Shown in pieces: positions 34,100 to 43,017 of a DNA stretch of 64,000 nt. Made by a program: the position numbers and the translations under genes. The stretch covers positions 86,147 through 150,146 of the forward strand of contig NZ_VLNT01000005.1 of NCBI RefSeq assembly GCF_007421815.1, read 5' to 3'. Position 1 is the stretch's first letter. The number at the start of each line of letters is the position of its first letter. Under the pieces are notes generated by a model that saw only the letters and a list, made by a program, of their open reading frames with translations, was not told where the DNA came from and ran no database searches. This DNA is from Aeromicrobium piscarium. Its GTDB lineage: Bacteria; Actinomycetota; Actinomycetes; Propionibacteriales; Nocardioidaceae.

Positions 34100-35050
34100 C
34101 GCCGCGTGAGGGCGCTCAGCAAACCGACCACGCTGAGCGATCGGCCGAAACAGCGACGCCCAGCGACCTCCGAAACACGGCGGCGGTCCCGTGTAACCGC
34201 GGCGGACGATCCTGTCGTACACCTGAGTTACAAAGCGCTGCGGTGACGTCTCCTTGGTAGCGATGACGTACTCCAGGCCCAGATCGCGATAGTCCTGGTT
34301 CCTGGCCAGATCGTCGAGGTACTGCCGCCGGTCGCGCTGATGATGGCCGCCGTCGTATTCGGCCACCGTCCGATATCGCCGGTACAACAGATCGGAGGCT
34401 GTGATCACGCGCCCCTCATGTACGATCAGTCCGTTGAGCTCCGGCTCGGGCAGGCCCGCGAACGTGAGATAGGCACGGGCCGACGATTCCCGCCGCGAAC
34501 GCACATTCTCGCGCAAGAATGCCGAGATCCAGGCCGCCTCGCGCGCTCCGGCCCGCCAACGGTCGCGACGGGCCAGCTCGGTCAATTCGAGGACCGACAT
34601 CGCACCGGTGCGGAGCAACTCGTCACCGACCCCGATCGCCTCGATCACCGTCGCACGGCCGCACCAGTGCAGGTAGGCGCTGGCGAGCGACACCCCCTCG
34701 GTATCGAGCGGAGGCAGCCGGTCCGTGCGGTGCACGACGATCCTTTCGAGGTCCAGGTGGAGGTCCCCCTGCACGACGAAACGCACGGGTAGAACCGGGC
34801 CGACGTCTATTCCGGCGAGCCGCAGGCGACTGACATCGGTGAGGTGCGCACGCGGGGGGACCGCGAGGCGAGCGGCGGCAATCCAGTCGTCCTCGGACAT
34901 CTCGTGGGCGCGGTGCACCCAGACACGCGGGAACAAGCGACGATACGAGGCTCCGTTGAGCATGCGCGGAGTGAGTCCCTCGTCGAGCGCCTGCGCGCGA
35001 GTGAACGGTCGGTGGCGAAGCGCATCGGGAACGCGTGGCGTGGTGGGCAT
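34067..35050 (-). CDS. DUF559-like / AbiEi-N-like protein
   Basis: 327 residues from ATG 35050. The N-terminus resembles the winged-helix AbiEi antitoxin domain common in actinobacterial proteins of this size (PFTRAQALDEGLTPRMLNGASYRRL, here quoted in part), and the C-terminal part resembles a Vsr/DUF559 nuclease fold (ITASDLLYRRYRTVAEYDGG then HHQRDRRQYLDDLARNQDYR). The aspartate after AEY and the following basic/acidic helix suit a nuclease site. Such proteins are numerous in actinobacteria and their function is unproven. The last residues (AASGDVGTSRAG) are encoded by a repeat unit, so the C-terminus appears to have been altered by repeat insertion. Confidence 0.65.
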   Translation of the reverse strand: MPTTPRVPDALRHRPFTRAQALDEGLTPRMLNGASYRRLFPRVWVHRAHEMSEDDWIAAARLAVPPRAHLTDVSRLRLAGIDVGPVLPVRFVVQGDLHLDLERIVVHRTDRLPPLDTEGVSLASAYLHWCGRATVIEAIGVGDELLRTGAMSVLELTELARRDRWRAGAREAAWISAFLRENVRSRRESSARAYLTFAGLPEPELNGLIVHEGRVITASDLLYRRYRTVAEYDGGHHQRDRRQYLDDLARNQDYRDLGLEYVIATKETSPQRFVTQVYDRIVRRGYTGPPPCFGGRWASLFRPIAQRGRFAERPHAASGDVGTSRAG

Positions 35051-35159
35051 GGTCCGAGCCCAGCCGACGCGGGCCTCGTCCGCCAGGCCCGCGCACGCAT
35101 CTGTGGACGAGGATGACGATCCCTCCGCCAGTGGATGATAACCTCCCCACCCCGCGATG

Positions 35160-35275
35160 GGCGGTGGCTTGCGCACCTCTCAGGCGGGGTGAGAGGTGCG
35201 TAAGTCACCGCCCACGCGAGCGAGAGGTGCGCAAGTCACCGCCCAGGCGAGTGAGAGGTGCGCAAGTCACCGTCC
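35160..35275. repeat. Intergenic repeat array, family B
   Basis: One forward unit GGCGGTGGCTTGCGCACCTC (35160) and three inverted units of GAGAGGTGCGTAAGTCACCG type (35190, 35222, 35252) at a period of about 31 nt. It ends 21 nt past the stop of the AhpD-like gene. Confidence 0.82.
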
Positions 35276-35296
35276 AGGCGGGTGAGGGGACGCGGG

Positions 35297-35830
35297 TCAG
35301 GCGAGGTCGCGCTCGACGCGCAGGGTGGTGAGGGCGGTGGCGAGGGCGTTGTAGTGGCCGACGAGCAGCACGATCTCGATCAGCTCCCGATCGCGGAAGT
35401 GCGCCGCGAGCTCGGCCCACTGCGCATCATCGAGATCGCCCTGGCCGATGATGCGGTCCACCGCCATCAACAGGGCCCGATGGCGCGGAGGCCACGTCGG
35501 CGAGTCCGGCGCGACGAAGGCCCGCTCGGCCAGCTCGGCCGTCACACCGGCCCGCTCCCCGAGACGTAGATGGTGATCCCGCTCGTACTCACACCCCCGC
35601 ACGTGGGCGACCCGCAAGATCGCCAGTTCGGTCTCATAGCGCGTCAGCCGACCGAAGGGCATGAGCGTCGCCGAGTAGTGCAGCCACCCGCGAAAGGTCC
35701 CGCGAGCGCGACCGAGCGTCGTGAAGACCCGCGCCTCCGGCACACCGGCGCCGCGTGCGAGCAGCCGGCACACCAGCCAGTTGACCAGGCCCAGCTCGCG
35801 ACGACCGCCCGGCGCGACCCGCGGGGTCAC
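35297..35830 (-). CDS. Carboxymuconolactone decarboxylase-family (AhpD-like) protein
   Basis: 177 residues. The helical CMD/AhpD core is visible: LTRYETELAILRVAHVRGCEYERDHH, here with a single cysteine in place of the CxxC of true AhpD, then the conserved LIEIVLLVGHYNALA. Members include peroxidase-like and decarboxylase enzymes; with one cysteine a disulfide peroxidase cycle is less likely. GTG 35830 overlaps the SDR stop as GTGA, so the two are cotranslated. Confidence 0.8.
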   Translation of the reverse strand: MTPRVAPGGRRELGLVNWLVCRLLARGAGVPEARVFTTLGRARGTFRGWLHYSATLMPFGRLTRYETELAILRVAHVRGCEYERDHHLRLGERAGVTAELAERAFVAPDSPTWPPRHRALLMAVDRIIGQGDLDDAQWAELAAHFRDRELIEIVLLVGHYNALATALTTLRVERDLA

Positions 35831-36681
35831 GAACCCTGGCCCGGCTGCGGCGTGGTGAGATCCACCCGCTCGTCACGAGCGATGCGCAGCGCCTCGTCGA
35901 GCCCGCGCTGCGCGAAACGGTCGACCACCGGCTGCGCGAGCATGCGGATCGGCAGGATGCCCCCGACCCACCAGGGCGCGACGATGACCCGCGAACGACG
36001 GGCGATGCCCCGCTCGATCCGGTCGATAGCCGGGGCCAACGGTGACACTCCCGAGAAGGACCCCTCCGCCCCGAGCACCGCAGCGGCCTCGGTGGAGAAG
36101 CCGCGCTCCGTCATGTCGGTGGCGAGCTCGGCGAAATAGGCCACGCCCGCCTTGGCCCCGCTCGGCCGCAGCTCACTGCGCAGCGTGTTGCCGAGCGCCT
36201 CGACGCCGGACTTGGAGGCCGAATAGGCAGCGAGCAGCGGCAGCTGTACCACCGCGGCCGCCGAGGAGACCACCAGCGCGTAGCCGCCCGGGTGAGCGAT
36301 ATGCGGACCCGCCGCCCGCATCGTGTAATACGAGCCAAGGAGATTCACGGCAACCGTCTGCTCCATCACGCGCGGATCGCCGCCGAGGATCGGCAGCTGC
36401 CCCGCGATTCCGGCATTGGCGACCACGATGTCGAGTCCGCCGAGCTCCTCGACCACCTCGCTGACGGCACGATCGACCTGCTCCCGCTGCGCCACATCGC
36501 ACTCCCGCCAGACTCCCCCGGTCGCCTCCGCGACGCCGGCGAGCAACTCCGGCTCCAGCCCGATCAGACCGACCCGCGCTCCACGCTCCGCGAGACGTTC
36601 GGCCAGCGCCGCGCCGATCCCCCGCGCGGCTCCGGTGATGAGGACACGCCGCCCCCGCAGCAGTTCACGATGGTCACGCAT
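35827..36681 (-). CDS. Short-chain dehydrogenase/reductase
   Basis: 284 residues with classical SDR motifs: nucleotide loop TGAARGIGAALAERL, NAGIAG, the serine in VVSSAAAV and the catalytic YSASK. An arginine after the second strand is not obvious, so NAD/NADP preference is unclear. The C-terminal region with VIVAPWWVGGILPIRML resembles SDRs fused to a membrane-binding tail in mycobacteria. It is coupled to the downstream AhpD-like gene. Substrate unknown. Confidence 0.88.
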   Translation of the reverse strand: MRDHRELLRGRRVLITGAARGIGAALAERLAERGARVGLIGLEPELLAGVAEATGGVWRECDVAQREQVDRAVSEVVEELGGLDIVVANAGIAGQLPILGGDPRVMEQTVAVNLLGSYYTMRAAGPHIAHPGGYALVVSSAAAVVQLPLLAAYSASKSGVEALGNTLRSELRPSGAKAGVAYFAELATDMTERGFSTEAAAVLGAEGSFSGVSPLAPAIDRIERGIARRSRVIVAPWWVGGILPIRMLAQPVVDRFAQRGLDEALRIARDERVDLTTPQPGQGS

Positions 36682-36797
36682 GGTCGGTCCTCTCGACTCA
36701 CCGGCAGAAGCGAACTCGACGGTAACATGCGATTTCGCCCCACCGACCCGGAAACCGCACGAGACCTACCTCGCCCGCCGACCCGACGTGGTCCCGC

Positions 36798-36895
36798 CGA
36801 GTGGTGCAATCCTGCCCGCGAGTGGTGCATATCTGCCCCGATCCGGGCTCGGCGAGGGCGAATCTGCGCCACTCGCGGTCCACTGTGCACCACCC
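36798..36895. repeat. Intergenic repeat array, family C
   Basis: Forward units CGAGTGGTGCAATCCTGCCC (36798) and CGAGTGGTGCATATCTGCCC (36819), inverted unit CGAGGGCGAATCTGCGCCAC (36853) and a partial GTGCACCACC (36885). It ends 22 nt past the last gene of the mce operon; no gene in the gap. Confidence 0.78.
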
Positions 36896-36917
36896 GATGG
36901 ACGGCGGATGGGAACGG

Positions 36918-37667
36918 TCAGAGGGCCTGGATCTCGTCGACGAGCCAGGTGCCGCGCTCCTTGACCATCGTCATCGTCACCCGGTTGCCGAGGACCGTCG
37001 GCGCCTCGTCCTCCTGTCCGGCGATCAACCTCACCTGGTCGACGAAGACGAGCACCTGGACCGAATCGGTCGAGCAGTCATCGCCGCACGGCACCGCACC
37101 GGCGTCCTGCACCTGCGCCTGCACCTCGAACTCGCGCTGCGGAGCGATATCGCGCAAGGACGGGGCGACCTTGTCGAACTCCTCGGCGAAGCTCTCCGTC
37201 ATCAGCGCCTTGGAGTTCTCCTCGTGAGCGTCGAGATCATCATGGGAGAAGGTGAAGACCGTCTCAGCGGCCTCGCCCGCGGCCCGCGATGCCTGTCGCT
37301 GAGCCGCCTCGAGGGCTCCTTCGCCACCACCGCGCAAGCTCCAGGCACCCCAGCCAGCCAGACCCAGCCCGAGGGCGAGGATCACGACGGCGACGGTGGC
37401 CCGCCACGGCAGGGAACCAGCCGGATGCCGCAGCCTCGGACGCCGCGTGCGCCTGGAGCTCTGCCCGGCAACGTCACCACCTCGATCGCGGGCGGGTGCC
37501 GGGGACGTGGCCTCCGAGGGTGTCGACTCCTCGTCGCGGGGACGTCGCACGGGACGCGCCACCGGACGCGGCGTGGCACGCGGGGACGACGGCGGCGCGG
37601 AGGCGCGCTCGGCCGCCGACCGCTCCCCCGCGATACGACGCCGCTGTGGCTTGCGTGGCTCGCTCAC
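36918..37667 (-). CDS. Mce-associated membrane protein (distal)
   Basis: 249 residues. A long basic, proline-rich cytoplasmic N-terminus (about 85 residues) precedes one transmembrane helix (WRATVAVVILALGLGLAGWG) and an extracytoplasmic alpha+beta domain with a CGDDC cysteine pair, ending GTWLVDEIQAL. This is the layout of Mas proteins that accompany mce operons and support the transporter. GTG 37667 overlaps the previous gene as GTGA. It is the last gene of the operon. Confidence 0.85.
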   Translation of the reverse strand: MSEPRKPQRRRIAGERSAAERASAPPSSPRATPRPVARPVRRPRDEESTPSEATSPAPARDRGGDVAGQSSRRTRRPRLRHPAGSLPWRATVAVVILALGLGLAGWGAWSLRGGGEGALEAAQRQASRAAGEAAETVFTFSHDDLDAHEENSKALMTESFAEEFDKVAPSLRDIAPQREFEVQAQVQDAGAVPCGDDCSTDSVQVLVFVDQVRLIAGQEDEAPTVLGNRVTMTMVKERGTWLVDEIQAL

Positions 37668-38221
37668 TGGGACTCGCCTCCGTCCTGGACACCGTCGGGA
37701 GTCGCCTCGGCCTCGACGGAGGCGACGCTCTCGAAGCCGTCGACCTTCCAGTCACCGTCCTCGCGCACCAGGGAGAGCTTCCAGCGAAAGTGCCGCTGTA
37801 CGCCGGCATCCTCGACATCGGTGTTGCTGATCGTGGCATCGACCGCGACCAGCGTCTGAGCGGAGTCGTCGTCGATCACCGGGATGCCCACCGCGAGGAC
37901 GTCGGCATCGCCGCTGGTCTGCTCCTTCTCTGCCAGTGCCTGGAAGATCGCGTCGATCACCTCGAAGGCCTGCTCGCGATACTCATCGGTCAACAAGCCC
38001 TCCAGACGACTCTTGTAGTCATCCGGATCGGCCACATCGTAGGTGTTGTACGCCACGGCGAAGTCCTGACTGACCGACACCGCACTCGCGGTGCCGGACG
38101 CCTCGCTCGCACCGGCCAGACGGCCGCCGAAGCCGATGAGCACGGCACCGATCAGCGCCAGCACGACACCGACGAGCGTCGCCCACCAGGTCCAACCTCC
38201 GCGCGTCGTCTCAGCGCTCAT
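37664..38221 (-). CDS. Mce-associated membrane protein (proximal)
   Basis: 185 residues from ATG 38221, which overlaps the mceF stop as ATGA. One N-terminal transmembrane helix (WATLVGVVLALIGAVLIGFG) and an extracytoplasmic NTF2-like domain (FAVAYNTYDVADPDDYKSRL to GDWKVDGFESV). It probably stabilises the Mce complex, as shown for Mas proteins in mycobacteria. Confidence 0.85.
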   Translation of the reverse strand: MSAETTRGGWTWWATLVGVVLALIGAVLIGFGGRLAGASEASGTASAVSVSQDFAVAYNTYDVADPDDYKSRLEGLLTDEYREQAFEVIDAIFQALAEKEQTSGDADVLAVGIPVIDDDSAQTLVAVDATISNTDVEDAGVQRHFRWKLSLVREDGDWKVDGFESVASVEAEATPDGVQDGGESQ

Positions 38222-39417
38222 CGGGCCGCCACGTCCAGCAGCATCCATCCCCAGTCCTCTCGTTCCCGCGACTCCGGCACGGCCGTGCGCGGCGTGAACT
38301 CCGACTTCGACGTCTGACGCGCGATGTCATTGTCCGGGAGCGTGCAGTCGATCGAGGTGTCGAACTCACGACGCTCGACATCGGCCGGATCGCGACGTTC
38401 ACGATAGCCGGAGCCCGGCCCGTCCTCGTAGTAACTGCAGGTGTGGGGTGTCGGGGTGAGCACGAGGCCGAAGTGCGCGTCATACTCCCCCTCCTCGTCG
38501 CTGGGCGTCACGACCGAGAAGGAGCCCTGCAACAGGTAGGGATACAGCACCAGGATCGACTGCAGGCCGATCTTGTTCTCCAGCAGCGGTTTCCCGGCGA
38601 CAGAGAGGTTGTCCAGGATGGCGGTGAGGTCCTCGGAGTTCTCGTTCACGACCTGGTCGAGGGTCTGCGCGGTCGGTGCGCCTTCGTCGATCACCGCCCT
38701 CAGATCCGGGTCCGAAGCACGCAAGGTGTCCGAGAACAGCGCGAGATCGCGGGAGAAGGAGGCCAGTTCTCCACGCTTGTCGACCTGGGTCTGCAAGACG
38801 GTGCCGGACTCACGGATCAGCCGACGCGTCACGTCGATATTGGCGTGCGCCTCGCCGATGAACGAGGTCGAGGCGTCCAGGATCGTCTCCAGGTCGCGCC
38901 CCGTCCCCTCGAAGGCCTGCCCCAGCTCGGACACGACCGTCTCCAGATTGCCGGTGTCGATGGACGAGACCAGCGCATTGGTGTTCAGCAGCAGGGTCGT
39001 GGTGTCGATGGGCACCTCGGTGCGGTCCCGCCCGATGACATCGCCGGCCTTCAGGAAGGGCTCGTCGCGCTGACGCGGCCGCAGGTCGACGTACTGCTCG
39101 CCGATCGCGGACTTGTTGGCGACCACGGCCTCGGTGTCCTGGGGAATCCTCGGCGCGTCGTTCTCGATGGCGAGCACGGCGTCGACGCCGTCATCGGTGA
39201 AGTCCACCGCGTCGACCCGCCCGATCTTGATGCCACGGTAGGTGACCTCGGCCCCCTCGAAGATGCCACCCGAGGCCGTCAGCTCGGCACGCACGTCGTA
39301 GGTGCGCTCGAAGAAGAGTCGGTCCAGCTGCGCGTACTTGCCGCCGACGATCGTGCCGCCGATGAGCGTGACGATCGCGAAGATCATGAGCTGGACCTTG
39401 GTCAGCCGGGTGATCAT
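38218..39417 (-). CDS. mceF: MCE-family protein MceF
   Basis: 399 residues from ATG 39417, overlapping the mceE stop as ATGA. One N-terminal transmembrane helix (VQLMIFAIVTLIGGTIVGGK), an MlaD/MCE domain (about residues 35-115: TASGGIFEGAEVTYRGIKIG; GEQYVDLRP) and a long helical domain that would form part of the periplasmic tunnel. The C-terminal tail is extended and contains two cysteines (HTCSYYED; SIDCTLPD). Confidence 0.93.
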   Translation of the reverse strand: MITRLTKVQLMIFAIVTLIGGTIVGGKYAQLDRLFFERTYDVRAELTASGGIFEGAEVTYRGIKIGRVDAVDFTDDGVDAVLAIENDAPRIPQDTEAVVANKSAIGEQYVDLRPRQRDEPFLKAGDVIGRDRTEVPIDTTTLLLNTNALVSSIDTGNLETVVSELGQAFEGTGRDLETILDASTSFIGEAHANIDVTRRLIRESGTVLQTQVDKRGELASFSRDLALFSDTLRASDPDLRAVIDEGAPTAQTLDQVVNENSEDLTAILDNLSVAGKPLLENKIGLQSILVLYPYLLQGSFSVVTPSDEEGEYDAHFGLVLTPTPHTCSYYEDGPGSGYRERRDPADVERREFDTSIDCTLPDNDIARQTSKSEFTPRTAVPESREREDWGWMLLDVAAR

Positions 39418-40829
39418 GGTGCCGTCACCGCCTCGGTGAAGAGCCGGTCCAGGTCGTGGCCGGCGCTCGTGTCGTCCGCGGCTGGAACGGTCCGGCAGGA
39501 GCCGAACCAGCACAGCGGATTGAGCCACCGGCGCACGCCGGACGGTTTGTCGTCGTCATCGTCCTCCGAGGGCGATGCCGTGGGCCGCGGAGAGGGCTTG
39601 GAGTCACGGGGCTCGTCCTCCTCTCGCGGAGTGTCGCCGGGGACGGCAGGTGTCTCGTCGTCGGCCGACGGAGGCAGGAGTCCCTCGACGAGGCCCAGCA
39701 GATCGCCCGAGGGCGCCTCGTCCCCGGTCAGCGGGGTCTCCGGGGCGAGATCGGCAAGACCCGGGATCGACTCGGCGCCGAAGCCGTCGAACAGCTGCTG
39801 CACCTGCGCGGCGCTGATCTCGAGCTTCATCGACAGATTGCCGTAGTCGCCTGCGCAGACCCCGGTGTTGGCTGCCCGGTCGACATTGCTGCACCGTCCG
39901 GCGGCGCGCTCCACTGTGCCGCCCATGTAGCCGTCGCTGAAGGGGAAGGTGAGCAGGAGGCCGGCCGACTGCGCGATGCTGTCGCCCGCCTCCACGAGAT
40001 TGGCCAGCACCGGCTCGAGGTGCTGCAGTGTCGCGACCGTGTCGGCCTTGGACTCCCGGACGACACCCGTGGCGGTGTCGCCGAGACGGTCCAGTGATTC
40101 CAGGAGTCCCACCAGATCGGAGCGCTGCTGGTCGAGCACCTCGAGCGCCTCGGGGAGGTCGTCGAGCGCGCCGGTGATGGCGGCTCGCTGCGCGTTGGTC
40201 TCCTGCGCGAGCCGGTCGACCTTCTCCAGCGCGGCGAGGATCTGGTCGGAGTTGTCGTCGAGCTGGCCGAGGAGATCGGAGGTGACCGAGATGAGGTCGC
40301 GGACCTCGGCATCCTTGTCGCCGAGAGCGAGGTTGAGCTCCTTGACGATGGTGTTGGTCTTCTCCAGCGCACCGCCGTTGAACAGCATCGATGCCGCCGA
40401 CAGGACCTCCTCGATCTCCGGATTGCGTCCCGAGCGGTCGAGTGCGATGACATCTCCATCGGAGAGCTCGCCGGTTCCCCCGCCCTCGGGCGCCGCCAGC
40501 GACACGAACTTCTCGCCCAGCAGGTTGGTCTGCCGGATGGTGGCCTCGGCATCGTCGGGCAACGTGACATCGCCGTTGATGCGCAACGTCACCCGCGCCG
40601 TCCACCCGTCGAGCTGGATATCGGTCACACGCCCCACCGCGACATCGTCGACGCGCACCGCGCTGTGCGGCACCAAGTCGAGGACATCGCGGAACTCGAC
40701 CTCGACATCGTAGGATTCGTCGCCGACATCCGCTCCTCCCGGCAGCGGGAGGTCGTAGGGGGTGAAGCTGCAGCCGGCGAGCACGGCTGCCGAGGCGACG
40801 GCGGCGACGCCCTGTATCGCGCGGTTCAC
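39414..40829 (-). CDS. mceE: MCE-family lipoprotein MceE
   Basis: 471 residues; a lipoprotein signal with lipobox LAGC (Cys20) replaces the membrane helix of the other Mce subunits, as is usual for MceE. MCE domain at about residues 40-120 (VPHSAVRVDDVAVGRV; LLGEKFVSLAAP), then a helical domain. The C-terminal 90 residues are low-complexity: proline-rich, an Asp run and a basic segment with Trp and Cys (RRWLNPLCWFGSC). GTG start overlaps mceD as GTGA. Confidence 0.93.
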   Translation of the reverse strand: MNRAIQGVAAVASAAVLAGCSFTPYDLPLPGGADVGDESYDVEVEFRDVLDLVPHSAVRVDDVAVGRVTDIQLDGWTARVTLRINGDVTLPDDAEATIRQTNLLGEKFVSLAAPEGGGTGELSDGDVIALDRSGRNPEIEEVLSAASMLFNGGALEKTNTIVKELNLALGDKDAEVRDLISVTSDLLGQLDDNSDQILAALEKVDRLAQETNAQRAAITGALDDLPEALEVLDQQRSDLVGLLESLDRLGDTATGVVRESKADTVATLQHLEPVLANLVEAGDSIAQSAGLLLTFPFSDGYMGGTVERAAGRCSNVDRAANTGVCAGDYGNLSMKLEISAAQVQQLFDGFGAESIPGLADLAPETPLTGDEAPSGDLLGLVEGLLPPSADDETPAVPGDTPREEDEPRDSKPSPRPTASPSEDDDDDKPSGVRRWLNPLCWFGSCRTVPAADDTSAGHDLDRLFTEAVTAP

Positions 40830-42001
40830 TGGGGCACCTCCATCATCTCGGCGAGCGACGAGGCCGACTTCTCGGCCTGCATCGGCGCGCTGCCCGGGGC
40901 CGTGCGGGGCGACAAGCCGCCGAGGATCGGATCGAGGAGGTCGCTCAAGGTGCCGCAGAGGGCGTCATCGGTCGACTCGTCGAGCAGATTGCACAGGAGC
41001 CCGGCGGGATCCTTGATACCGCCGAGGAGCAGCTCCTCCAGCCCGGCCCGGTTGTCCAGGGTGCCGTAGTTGCCGTTGTAGGTCAGCGCGATATTGGACA
41101 GCGCCGTCGGTGCCGCGACGAGCAGCTCCTCGAACTCCCCCTGCCGGGTGCGCAGCACCTGCGAGAGCGATTCGATCTTGTCGACATTGCTGCGCAGCAC
41201 GTCGCGGTTCTCGGTGACCAGCGTGTTGACATCCGTCAGCGCCGTGCTGAGCGCCGACAGGGTCGCGGCGAGGTCGTCGCGCTCGCCTTCGAGGACCTCC
41301 GAGACCTGGGCGGTGCTGTCGTTGAACGCGCGGACCGTCTCGTCATTGCGGTTGAGGACCTCGACGAACTCCTGCACCTCGCGCACGCTGCCGAAGAGAT
41401 CCTCGGAGTTGGAGTCGAGCGTGGTGGCGAGCTTGCTGAAGTTCTGGATGGTCTCGTTCACCTGCGCGCCCTGGCCGTCGAGCTGGCCGGCGAGATTGTC
41501 CACCAGCCGGCTGAGGGAGCCGTCGTCATTGGCACCGTCGGGTCCGAGTGCCACCGAGAGATCGCTGATCGAGGCGTAGACCTCGTCCAGCTCGACCGGG
41601 ACCGCGGTGCGGTCGTTGCCGATCGTGGCACCGTCCTCGAGGGTCGGCCCCTCGGTGTAGGCGGGGGCGAACTGCACGTACCGGTCGCCGACGATCGCCG
41701 GGGAGACGATCGCGGCCTTGACGTCACGTGGCAGGTCGTACTGGTCGTCGTAGCTGATGGTGGCCACGACGGCGTCGCCGCGCGGGGTCAGCTTCTCGAC
41801 CTTGCCGATGGCGACTCCGAGGACCTTGACATCCGAACCTTCGTAGACCGCGGTGGTCTCGCTGAACTCGACGGTCACGGTCTTGCTCGTGTCACGCGCG
41901 GTCCAGGCGACCACTGCGCTGACCACGAGTGCCAGGAAGACGACCACCACCACGAGCTTGGACGTGTTGGCCAGCCGCATCGCGAGTGCTTGCCGCATCA
42001 C
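40826..42001 (-). CDS. mceD: MCE-family protein MceD
   Basis: 391 residues. N-terminal transmembrane helix (LVVVVVFLALVVSAVVAWTA), MCE domain (YEGSDVKVLGVAIGKV; IVGDRYVQFAP) and long helical region. The C-terminus has two cysteines (LLCNLLDE; ALCGTL) and a short Pro/Ser-rich tail. GTG 42001 overlaps the mceC stop as GTGA. Confidence 0.93.
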   Translation of the reverse strand: MMRQALAMRLANTSKLVVVVVFLALVVSAVVAWTARDTSKTVTVEFSETTAVYEGSDVKVLGVAIGKVEKLTPRGDAVVATISYDDQYDLPRDVKAAIVSPAIVGDRYVQFAPAYTEGPTLEDGATIGNDRTAVPVELDEVYASISDLSVALGPDGANDDGSLSRLVDNLAGQLDGQGAQVNETIQNFSKLATTLDSNSEDLFGSVREVQEFVEVLNRNDETVRAFNDSTAQVSEVLEGERDDLAATLSALSTALTDVNTLVTENRDVLRSNVDKIESLSQVLRTRQGEFEELLVAAPTALSNIALTYNGNYGTLDNRAGLEELLLGGIKDPAGLLCNLLDESTDDALCGTLSDLLDPILGGLSPRTAPGSAPMQAEKSASSLAEMMEVPQ

Positions 42002-43017
42002 TGCTCACCTCCGGATCCGAGACCACCCAGGGCATCGCGCAGCGCATCGGCGACACCCAGGTTCGGGGGCACATTGCCCAGGTAGACGTCGAACCACGGA
42101 CCGGTGCCCAGCGCATTGGCGTACACCCGGTAGAAGCCCGGCAGCAGGCGCAAGGCCTCGTCCAGGCTGGCCTCGTGCTGATGCAGCATGTCGGTGACGG
42201 CGTCGAGTTGCGTGAGCGCGGGCTTCAGGTCGTCACGTGTCTCGTCGACCAGGGTGCTCAGCTCCGTGGAGAGCTCGGTGGCGGCGACGAGCAGCGCATG
42301 GATCGAGTCACGGCGCGCGGCGACCGCCGAGAAGAGCGTGTCGGCGTCCTCGAAGAGCTTCACCAGCTCCTCGTCGCGCGAGTTCAGCACCCCGGTGACC
42401 TTCTTGATGTTCTGCAGCAGCGTGTTGATCTGCTCGTCGCGGGCGGCGAGATTGCGCGACAGGTCCGAGACTCCGGTGAGCGCGGCCTGGAACTCCTCGG
42501 GCACCTGCCCGGAGACATCGCCGAGCGTCGTCAGCGCCTCGGAGATCTGATCGACGTCGAGCTCCTGTGTGGTGGTGCTCAGCTGGGAGAAGGCCTCGAC
42601 GACATCGTAGGGCGGGACGGTGCGGTCGACGGGGATCGTGGCGCCCTTCTCCAGGTCGCCCTCTCCATCGGGCACGAGGGCCAGGTACTGGGCGCCGAGC
42701 AGGGTGCGGATCCGGATCTCGGCACGCGCCTGATCGCCCAGGTCTGTGCCCTCATCGAGGGTGAACTCGACCTTGACCTTGTCGCCGTCGAGCTCGATAT
42801 CGCCCACCTTGCCGACCGAGACGCCCGCGACGCGGACCTCGGCTCCGGAATCGAGCGACCCGATCTCGGCGAATTCGGCGGTGTACGTGTCGCCGCCGCC
42901 GATGATCGGCAGCCGGTCGGCACGGAATGCGGCCAGCAGGATCGCCGCGATCACGGCGAAGCTGAAGACGCCGATCACGGTGTGGTTGCGTTCACGGAAG
43001 GGCTTCACGACGCGCAC
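41998..43017 (-). CDS. mceC: MCE-family protein MceC
   Basis: 339 residues. Transmembrane helix (TVIGVFSFAVIAAILLAAF), MCE domain (LDSGAEVRVAGVSVGKVGDI; LLGAQYLALVPD) and a helical domain ending in the GFYRVYANALGTGPWFDVYL segment found in mycobacterial MceC. It has no long proline tail. The start overlaps mceB by 13 nt. Confidence 0.93.
   Translation of the reverse strand: MRVVKPFRERNHTVIGVFSFAVIAAILLAAFRADRLPIIGGGDTYTAEFAEIGSLDSGAEVRVAGVSVGKVGDIELDGDKVKVEFTLDEGTDLGDQARAEIRIRTLLGAQYLALVPDGEGDLEKGATIPVDRTVPPYDVVEAFSQLSTTTQELDVDQISEALTTLGDVSGQVPEEFQAALTGVSDLSRNLAARDEQINTLLQNIKKVTGVLNSRDEELVKLFEDADTLFSAVAARRDSIHALLVAATELSTELSTLVDETRDDLKPALTQLDAVTDMLHQHEASLDEALRLLPGFYRVYANALGTGPWFDVYLGNVPPNLGVADALRDALGGLGSGGEQ

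Noticed and set aside
35160-35275. Regularly spaced repeats at about 31 nt, resembling a small CRISPR array
   Set aside because: Units are not separated by unique spacers, occur in both orientations, recur at many intergenic sites, and there are no cas genes.
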